Below are positions 1-9,000 of a DNA stretch of 10,032 nt, in pieces. The stretch lies in assembly GCA_030066475.1 (NCBI GenBank), contig JASJBO010000296.1, forward strand, positions 1 through 10,032, written 5' to 3'. Every line of letters begins with the position of its first letter. The first letter of the stretch is position 1. The DNA comes from Myxococcota bacterium (lineage in GTDB: Bacteria > Myxococcota_A > UBA9160 > PR03). The position numbers were made by a program, and so were the translations under genes. The notes under the pieces were generated by a model, which was not told the origin of the DNA, did no database searches, and was given only the letters and a program-made list of their open reading frames with translations.

Positions 1-3000
1 CCGCCCGATCGAGCTGGGCCGCGTGGCCGGCGACTTCGCCAGCGTCGCACTCGAGGGCGCGCTCGCGGTGGCCGGCGAGGCGGACGGCGGCCGCGTGCGT
101 CTGCTCGACCTGAGCGACCCCGCTGCGCCGCGCGAGCTCGCCGCCTTCCAGCGCGCCGCGCCGGCCCGCGCGCTCGCGCTGGCCGGCGACTCGATCTTCG
201 CCGTCGGCGGGGCGCTCGACGTGATCGCGCAGCCGATCCCCAACCTGGTGGCGCTCGATCTCGACCCGGTGGCGACACGGGTGGTGCTCTCGGGCGCGGT
301 GGCGGGCGAGGACGCCGCGCTCGACCTGGTCGCGCTCGACGGCGATCCGGTGCAGAGCGTGTCGGGGCCGGGTCCGGCGTTCACCCTGGCACCGCTCGCT
401 CCGTTCGAGGAGGCGCTGCTCACGGTGCGGCCGGCGGACGATCCGAGCCTGCTCGGGGACGAGCTGGGCGGGCCACTGGTGGTGCGCCTGCGCGGTCCCC
501 CCGCGGACGCCGCTCCCGGGATCCTCTCGGTGTCGCCCGCCTTCGGTGCGGTGGGCGCGGCGGTCGCGATCGAGGTCGTGGTGGAGGGCGACGGCGTCGG
601 TGCCGAGCTCTCCGTTGCGGGCGTACCCGTCGCGGCGCCGACCCGGCTCGACCGCGGCGACGGCACGACGACTCTCGGCGGCACGGTGGCGCCGCTCGCC
701 ACGCCGGGCGCGGCGGCCGTCACCGTCATCAGCGCCGGGGGCGCGCGCGCGACCCGGCCCGCCGGCTACGCCTACCTCGAGCCGCTGCCGGCGGCGGCGA
801 GCGTGGCGGTGGCGCCGATGGTCATCGCCGTGGAGGGCGGCGAGCTGGTGTCGCTCGCCGCCTCGGGTCTCGGGCTCGGGACCCGACTGCTGGTGGACGG
901 CGCGCTGCTGCCCGTTCGTTCGCTGCTCCCCGGCATCCCGCCCGCGCTCGAGTTCCGCACGCCAGCCGGCCCGACGGGTCCCGTGCCGCTGGCGCTGCTC
1001 GCGCCCGACGGGAGCGCGCTCGACCTGCTCGGCGCGCTGGTGCGCGAGGACACCCTGGCGCCCATGCTCACGGGCACCGTCCCCCCGACCGGGTCGGTCG
1101 AGGTGCCGCCCGACCAGCTCGTCGTGCTCGAGTTCTCCGAGCCGGTGCGGCTGCCGCCCGACCCGACCACGGCGTTCCGCGTGCTGCGGGTCGATCCGGC
1201 CGGCGACGTGCTGCTGCCGGGTGACTACGCCGAGGTCGGCACGACCCTGAGCTTCGACCCGTTCGGCCCCGCCGGCGAGCTGCCGCTCGACGCCGACTAC
1301 CGCATCGAGATCGACGCCGGCATCGTGGACCGGGTCGGCAACGGCCTGCTCGGCGTGCCCAAGCTCCGCACCTTCCGGACCTTCGACACGGAGCCGCCCA
1401 CCCTGGCGCCCACCGATCTCCCCGGGGCGCCGCTGCCGACCGACGGCACCCCGATCGACGTGCTCGCCGGCACGGTCTTCTCGCTGGTGGCGAACGCCGA
1501 GGACAACCTCCAGCTCAGCTCCGTGCGCCTGGTCCGCAGCGACCAGCCCGGGAGCCAGCTCGCGACGACGCCGCCCTACCGCTTCGACGTGGCGATCCCG
1601 GACGCGAGCGGCGAGATCACGCTCGAGCTGACTGCGACCGACCGCGTCGACAACGAGACCCTCGCGCTGTTGCGCCTGCGCGTGACGCAGACGGTCGACA
1701 CGCCGCCGAGCGTCTCCCTGCGCGAGCCGGCGGAGGGCGCGCCGCTGCCGGAGGGCGCCTTCGTCGCGGTCGAGGCGGCGGTGGGCGACGACCGCGGCAT
1801 CGTGCGGGTCGAGCTGCTGGCGGGCCCCGCGCCCGACGCGCTGCGCGTCGAGCAGGCGCTGGCCGGCGAGCCCGAGGGCACCCTGGTTGCGTTCTCGACG
1901 CGGCTGCCGTTCGCGGAGACGCCGACCCCCTGGATCCTGGGCGTGCGTGCCTTCGACGCGGGCGCCCAGTCGAGCCTCGACCTGGTCTCGGTGACGGTGA
2001 CCCCGGACGCGCTGCCGCCGGTCGTCGAGATCGCCAGCCCGCCGGCGGGCAGCGTGCTGGTCGAGGGCGCCGCGCTGCGCGTCGAGGTCGCGGCCCGCGA
2101 CAACGTCGATCTCGACTCGGTCCGGATCGCGGTGGAGCTGGACGGCGCGCTGCTCGACGAGACCACGCGGCTCGCACCGCCGTATCGACTCGACCTGGTG
2201 CTTCCGGCGGTCGACGCCGACACCCCGCTGCGGGTGACGGCGCGCGCCGAGGACGGCAGCGGCAACGCGCGCGACGCCACGCCGGTCGACGCGCTGCTCG
2301 CGGACGACGCGAGGGCGCCGCTGGTCGCGCTGCTCGATCCGCCCGCCGGTGCGCGGATCGCCGAGGGCGCGCGCTTCCCGATCGTGGTGGAGGCGCGCGA
2401 CGACCGACGGCTCGCGCGCGTGACCTTCTCCGTGGACGGCCAGCCCGTGGCGACGCTCCGCGCGCCGCCGTTCCGGGTCGAGGCGCTCGCTCCGTCGGTG
2501 GCGGCGGACCGCGACGACGTGCCGGTCGTGGTCACGGCCTTCGACAGCGCCGGGAACAGCGCTTCGGCGAGCGTCGCGGTCGCGCTGGTCGACGACGCGC
2601 TGGCGCCCGAGGCCCCGGTGCTCACGGTCGATCCGGAGGCGCCCGTCCTGCTCGGCGGCTCCACCTGGCAGGTCGGCGCGAGCGCGCCGAACGACGCTTC
2701 GGGCACGCTCGAGCTGGTGGCGACCCGGCAGGGTGGCGACGCGTCGACGCTCGTGCCGCTGCCCGCGGACGCGGCCTACGAGATCCCGACCGACGCCACG
2801 GCCGTGCGCGCCCGCGCCGAGGTGCGCGACGCGGCCGGCAACCGCGCGGCGCTGGAGGCGACGGCCGGCGTCGAGGCGTACCTCGCGGATCGCGCGCCGG
2901 TGGCCTCCGCCGCGCTGCCGCACGCGGCGCGCCGCCTGACGGGCCTCGGCGACCGGCTGTGGGTCGCGAGCGGGAGCGGACCGCTGCTCGCGACCGACGC

Positions 3001-6000
3001 CTCGCTCGCCGACGTGGTCGCGCTGGGCGATGCGTCCGCACGCGCGGTCGACGTCGCGGCCGCCGGCGGGCTGCTCTGGGTCGCGGAAGGGCCCGACGGC
3101 CTCGCGTTGCGGGCCCCCGACGGCGCGCTGCGCGCACGCGTTCCCGCGCAGGAGTCGGTGACCGCCGTCGTGTCCGACGGCCCGGTCGGCTACGCGGTCG
3201 ACGGCCGCGAGCTGCTGGTAGTCGACGCCCGCGACGCGACCGGGCCCCGAGTGCTCGACGCGCTGCCGCTCACCGGCAGCGGCGCCGTGCTGGCGCTGGC
3301 CGGCCCGTGGCTGGTGGCGGCGGACGACGAGGTGCTGGTGGTCTTCGACCGCGGCGACGCGCGCCAGCCGGTGGTGCTCGGCGAGCCGTTCGCCGGCTCC
3401 GACGCGCCGCCCAGCGCGGCGTCCGTCTCGGACGATCGCGTAGCGGTGGCGCGCGGCGACGACGGCGTCGATCTGCTCCGCATCGAGCCCGCGGGGCCGC
3501 GCCGCGAAGCGCACCTAAACGCGCCGGCGCGCGCGGTGGCGTGGTCGGGTGCGCGCCTGCTCGCGCTCGGGGCGGCGGGCCTCACGGTGTACGATGCGAC
3601 GGACCTCGCGCGGCCCGTCGCGATCGGCCGCTTCCCGGCGCCGGACGGGCGCGCGCTGCGGCTCGATGGCGAGCGGCTCACCGTGGGCGGCGCGTCGCTG
3701 CGCCGCTTCGAGCTCGCGGCCGGGCCGCTCGCCCCCGCGGTCGCGCTCACGGCGCCCGTCAGCGCGGCCGCGGGCGCGGAGATCGAGCTGCGGGCCGAGG
3801 TCGCGGACGACACCGGCGCGAGCGTCTCGTTCTTCGTCGACGGCGCGGCCGAGCCCGTGGCGACCACCACGAGTGCGCCCCATCGCAGCGTCGTCGCGCT
3901 GGACGCCGACCTGAGCGAAGGCGCGCTGGTTCGGATCGTGGCGCGCGTGCGCGACCAGCGCGGCGCCGAGGCGGAGGACTTCGCGGACGTGCGGATCGCC
4001 GCGGACGGCGAGCCGCCGGTGGTGCTCGCGATCGACGGGCCCGACGCGCTCAGCGTGGACCAGATCGCCCGCTACCGGGTCCGCGCGGTGGATCCGTCGT
4101 CGGTGGTCTCGGTGGCCCTGCGCGTCGGCGGCGTCCCGCTCGCGCCCGTCGCGGGGCCGCCGTTCGAGCTCGACGTGACGGCGCCCGGCGCGGCCGGCCT
4201 GCTCGAGCTGGCCGCGGTGGCGACCGACGCGGCCGGCAACGACTCGGCGCCGTTCGCGCGCAGCGTGCTGGTCACCGATGACGCCAGTCCGCTGGCGCCG
4301 ACGGTCTCGATCGCCAGTCCCGCCAACGGCGCCCCGGAGCTCGAGGGTCGCTCCCTCGCGGTCGTGGCCGTCGCGGACGATCCGGACGGCAGCGTGGTCG
4401 CCGTCGAGCTCGAGCTGGCCGGGCGCCCGGTGGGCACGGTCGCCGGTCCGCCGTTCGCGTTCGCGCTCGACCTGCCGATCGTCGACGGCTTCACCCCGCT
4501 CGAGCTGCGCGCCGTCGCCGTGGACGACGGCGGCAACCGCAGCCTGCCGGACGCGATCACCGTGAGCGTGAACGACGACACGGTGGCGCCCGGACTCGAG
4601 CTCCTGGTGACGCCCGACCTCGATCGCGTGCTCGCGGGCACGACTCTCGAGCTGCGTCTCGCCGCGTCCGACAACGTCGCCGTCGCCGGCACGCGGATCG
4701 AGGTGGCCGACGAGAGCGGACCGCTGCGCAGCGCCGAGCGGGCGCTCTCGCTCGAGGTGCCGGCCGCTGCCGAGCTGCTGCGCGTGCGCGCCGAGGCCCG
4801 CGACCGCGCCGGCAACCTGGCGACCGTGGAGCGCGAGCTGCCCGTCCTCGACGCCCGCGCGACCGGCGCGCCCACAGTCCTGACGCTGCCCGGCACGGTG
4901 CTGGGCGTCTCGGCCGACGACACGCGCCTGTTCGCCAGCGCGGGGCCGGACGGCGTCCACGAGCTCGACGTCTCCGATCCGCTGGCGCCGAGCCGGGTCC
5001 GCACGCTGGGGGCGGCGGTCGACGCCCGTGCGGCACTCGCCCTGGGCGAGCGAGTGTGGGTGGCGGACGGCGTTGCGGGTCTGGCGCTGCTCGACCGCGC
5101 CAGCGGTGCGGAGCTGGGCCGCGCGGCGACGCGCGGTGCGGCACGCCACGTGCTGGTGCTCGGTGCGCTCGCCTACACCGCCGAGGGCGCCGAGGGTGTG
5201 GCGGTCTTCGACGTCGCCGAGAGCGCGCCGCGCGAGATCGGGCGCTTCGCGAGCACCGACGCGCGGCACCTGGCGCCGGCCGGAGCGGGCCTGCTGCTGC
5301 TCGCAGACGGCGCGGGCGGGGTCCGCCTGCTCGACGTGGCGGGTCCGGGGGCGCCTCGCGAGCTGGCGCGGGCGGAGCTGGGCGCGGCCGCCGTCCGGGT
5401 CGCCTGGCGCGATGGGCAGGCGCTCGTCACGACCGACACGGGACTGCGTCGACTCGCGCTGCCCGGCCTGGCCGAGCTGGAGCGCGCCGAGCTGGCCGGA
5501 GCGAGCGGGCTCGCGCACAGCGGGCCGCTCGCGGTCGCCGCGGTGGACGGCGGCGTCGCCTGGCTCGACGCGCCGCCGGCGGGGCCGTGGACCGCGCTGG
5601 GACGCACCCGGCTCGCCGGGACGCCTCGCGACGTCGCGGCCGGCAGCGCGTTCGCGGCCGTCGCGCTCGGCGACGCCGGCGTGGGCGTGCTGCCGCTGGC
5701 CGAGCGCGAGCTCACCGACCGCGAGCCACGCGCCCAGACCAATCCGGTCGGCATCGCGCGGCGCCTGGCGGTGGACGGGCCGCGTGTCTACGTCGCGAGC
5801 GGGCCGTCGGGCGTGCAGCTCGTCGACCTCGAGGCCGGCGCCGATCCGGTCCGGATCACCCACCTCGACACGCCGGGCGCGGCCGCCGACGTGGCCGTGG
5901 TCGGGGACTTCGTGTACGTCGCCGACGGCTTCTCCGGCGTGACGCGGCGCCCGGCCGCGAGCTTCCCGGGCGCCGTCGCCGGCGACGCGTTCGGCGGGAG

Positions 6001-9000
6001 CACGCTGGGCGGACTGGGCTCGGTGACCGGGCTCTTCCGCGACGGCAGCACGCTCTACGCGTTCGGCTCGAGCCTCGCCCTGCTGGACGTGAGCGACCCC
6101 GCCAACCCGGTGGTGCTGGCGAGCGGCATCGAGACGCCGGGCGACCCGTCCGGCCTGTTCGCGGCCGAGGGCCTCGCCTACCTGGCCGACGGCACCGGCG
6201 GTCTGCGCATCTTCGACGTCTCCGATTCGAGCGCGCCGCGCGCGATCGGGGCCTTCGATCCCGACGACGGGAGCGCCGCCGAGCACGTGACGGTCTTCGA
6301 CGGCACGGCGTTCGTTGCCGCCGGGCCCGCCGGCCTGCGCATCGTCGACGTGCGCGACCCGGCGGCGCCGGCGCTGCTCGCGACCGTGACCGCGGGCGGG
6401 GTGGCCCCGCTCCACGTGAGCCGGGTGGGCCAGCTCGCGGTGCTGAGCGACGGCGCGCGGATCGCCCTGGTCGACGTCGCCGACCCCGCCGCGCCGCAGC
6501 GGCTCGAGACGCTCGCGATGCCGGACCTGGTCGAGTCCACGCTCGGGTCCGCGGCGCGCATCCTCGTGGCGGCGGGCCCCGCGGGCGTGCAGGCGGTGGA
6601 GCTCGGCGCCGACCTCGGCGCGCCGGCCGCCTGGGTGCGCGCGCCCGCCGACGGCGCCAGCGTGATGCGCGGCGGGCGCATCCCGCTGCGGGTCGCGACG
6701 CTCGACGACCTCGGCGCGCAGCGCGTCGACCTGACGATCGACGGCGCGCCCGTCGCGCGGCTCGACGGTCCGGGCCCGCACGCCGTGGCGCTGCCGGTGC
6801 CCGCCGACGTGCCGCTCGGCGCGAGCTTCGCGCTCGGCGCCGAGGTGATCGACGGCGGCGGGCAGCGCGGCGCGGCGCGTCCGGTGTCCCTGCGCGTCGA
6901 CCTGCCCGATCGCGAGCCGCCGAGCGTGGCGCTCAGCGCGCCCGCCGAGGTCGCCGAGGGTGCGCGGGTCGAACTCACGGCCGAGGCGAGCGACGAGCTC
7001 GGCGTGCCGCGCGTGCAGTTCCTGGCCGACGGCGCGCTGCTCGCGAGCGACGCGACGCCGCCCTACGCGATCGCCTGGGACGTGCCGCTCGGCACCAGCG
7101 GCGCCGTCACCGTCACGGCGCGCGCCCTCGACGACTCGGGCAACGCCGCCGAGGACCGCGCCGTGGTGAGCGTGCTGCCCGACGCCGGTCCGCCCAGCAT
7201 CGCGTTCTCCGACCTGCCCGACGCGCTGATCGAGGGCACGCGCGTGCGGCTGGCCGTCGACGCCAGCGACGACCGCGCGCTGCGGCGCGTCGAGCTGCTC
7301 GTGGACGGGGCCGTCGTGGCGAGCGACACCAGCGCGCCCTTCGAGCTCGTGCTGGCGGTGGCCGCGGGCAGTGCCGGCGCGGCCCTCGACGTGCAGGCGC
7401 GCGCCGTGGATGGCGTCGGCAACGTCACCACCACGGCCGTCGCGCCGCGGCCGGTCGTGATCGACACGAGTCCGGTCGTCACGCGCTTCGAGGTGGCGCC
7501 CGGTCTCGTCGTCGTCGAGGACACCCCGGTCTCGGTGACGCTCGAGGCGACCGACGACGTCGGCGTCGCGTCCCTGGCCCTCGCGCTCGACGGGGAGCCG
7601 GTCGACGCCGCGGCGGGCGGCTCGCTCGCGGCGTCGCTCTCCGCGCCCGAGGTGGACGGCGCCACGGACCTGTCGCTGGTCGCCACGGCCGAAGACGGGG
7701 CCGGACAGGTCACGACGGATTCGCGCACGCTGCGTGTGCTCGACGACGCACCGCCCGCGCTGCTCTCGATCGAGACGCTGCCGGCCGGTCCGGTCGTGGA
7801 GGGCTCGCTGCTCCAGGTACGCGTGTCGGTGGCCGACGACGTCGGCGCGACGCGGGTGGAGCTGCTGGCGGAGGGCGTCGCGCTCGAGACCGCACCGTTC
7901 GGCGAGCTGGCCGTGTTCGACGTCGTCGTGCCCGCGCTCGCCGAGCTGGGCGACGGGCGCCTCGACCTGAGCGCGACGGTCTTCGACCGCCGCGAGCAGA
8001 GCGATGCGGCGGCCGTTGCCGTGACGGTGGTGGGCGATCTGCCGCCGACCCTCGACGCCGTCCGCCCGGCCGACGGCGCCACGCTCGTGGCCGGCACGAC
8101 GCTCCAGCTCGCGGTCGACGTGAGCGACGACCTCGGGGCGCCCGGCATCGCGAGCGTGCGCGCCAGCGCGAGCGGCGCGCCGCTGGTCGCGCCGGTGGTG
8201 GACGCGCCGCTCGCGCCCACGGCCATCGGCGCCGCTGGAGCGACCTACGAGCTGGCGCTGGCGCTGCGCCCGGACCTGCCCGCCGGACCGCCGGAGGTCT
8301 CGGTGTCGATCGAGGTCGTCGACGCTGCGGGGAATCGCGTCACGTCGTCGGCGACGTATCCCGTGGTTGCGAACCAGGCGCCGGTCGTCCGCATCCTGTC
8401 GCCCACGGCCCCCGTGGCGGTGGAGTCCGGCACCACGCTCGTGGTCGAGGTCGAGGCCGACGACGACGCCGGCCAGGACGCCGTGGGCGTGGTGGAGATC
8501 GCCTTCGCGGCGACCGGCGACCTGCTCGCCAGCGGCAGCCTGGTGGTGTCGCCGGCGCGCGACCGCGCGACGCGCAGCTTCGCGGTGGACGTGCCCGCCA
8601 ATGCGCCGGTGGGCGGCCAGTTCACGCTCGTCGCGAGCGCGCGCGACGCGCTCGGCCGGCGCGGCGAGTCCGCACCGCTCGCGGTCGAGATCGCCGACGG
8701 CGTGCCGCCCGCGGTCACGCTGCTCGAGCCGCCGGCCGGGACCACGCTCGAGCCGGGCGCCGAGGTGACGCTGCGGATCACGGCCAGCGACACCAGCGGC
8801 GTGCGCGAGGTCTCCTTCTTCACGAGCGGGGCCGCGGGGCTCTCGGACTCGCGCACGCTGGACGACCCGCGCGAGGCCGACGCGAGCTTCCGCGTCACCG
8901 TGCCGGCCGATGCCGACGGGACGCAGCCGCTGATCGTGGTCGCGCGCGCCCGCGACCCGGGCGACAACACCGGCCAGGTGTCGCGCGCCTACCCGATCGC

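Noticed and set aside
278..511. Possible frameshift at the first propeller-to-Ig junction
   Set aside because: The family signal weakens here, but the same frame stays open and resumes a clear IPT start at base 512, so no shift is needed.
546..1250. Open frame of 234 codons on the + strand, Arg/Ser-rich like an SR protein
   Set aside because: It is a +1 reading of IPT and Big_5 domain DNA. The RS richness is a GC-frame artefact.
1576..2706. Open frame of 376 codons on the - strand
   Set aside because: The product is rich in S, A, T and R without motifs, and it lies opposite well-formed Ig repeats of the main frame.
2959..4281. Open frame of 440 codons on the + strand
   Set aside because: It overlaps the main gene in another frame. 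The product is almost wholly R, G, A and P, typical of an off-frame reading of GC-rich DNA, while the main frame there encodes a propeller and Ig repeats.
5028..5942. Open frame of 304 codons on the + strand
   Set aside because: The product is R-, S-, P- and W-rich, off-frame, and overlaps a conserved propeller in the main frame.
7063..8226. Open frame of 387 codons on the - strand, resembling a Ser/Thr-rich repeat protein
   Set aside because: The Ser/Thr richness comes from reading the complement of Ala/Val/Asp/Gly codons out of register; the period reflects the sense Ig repeats.
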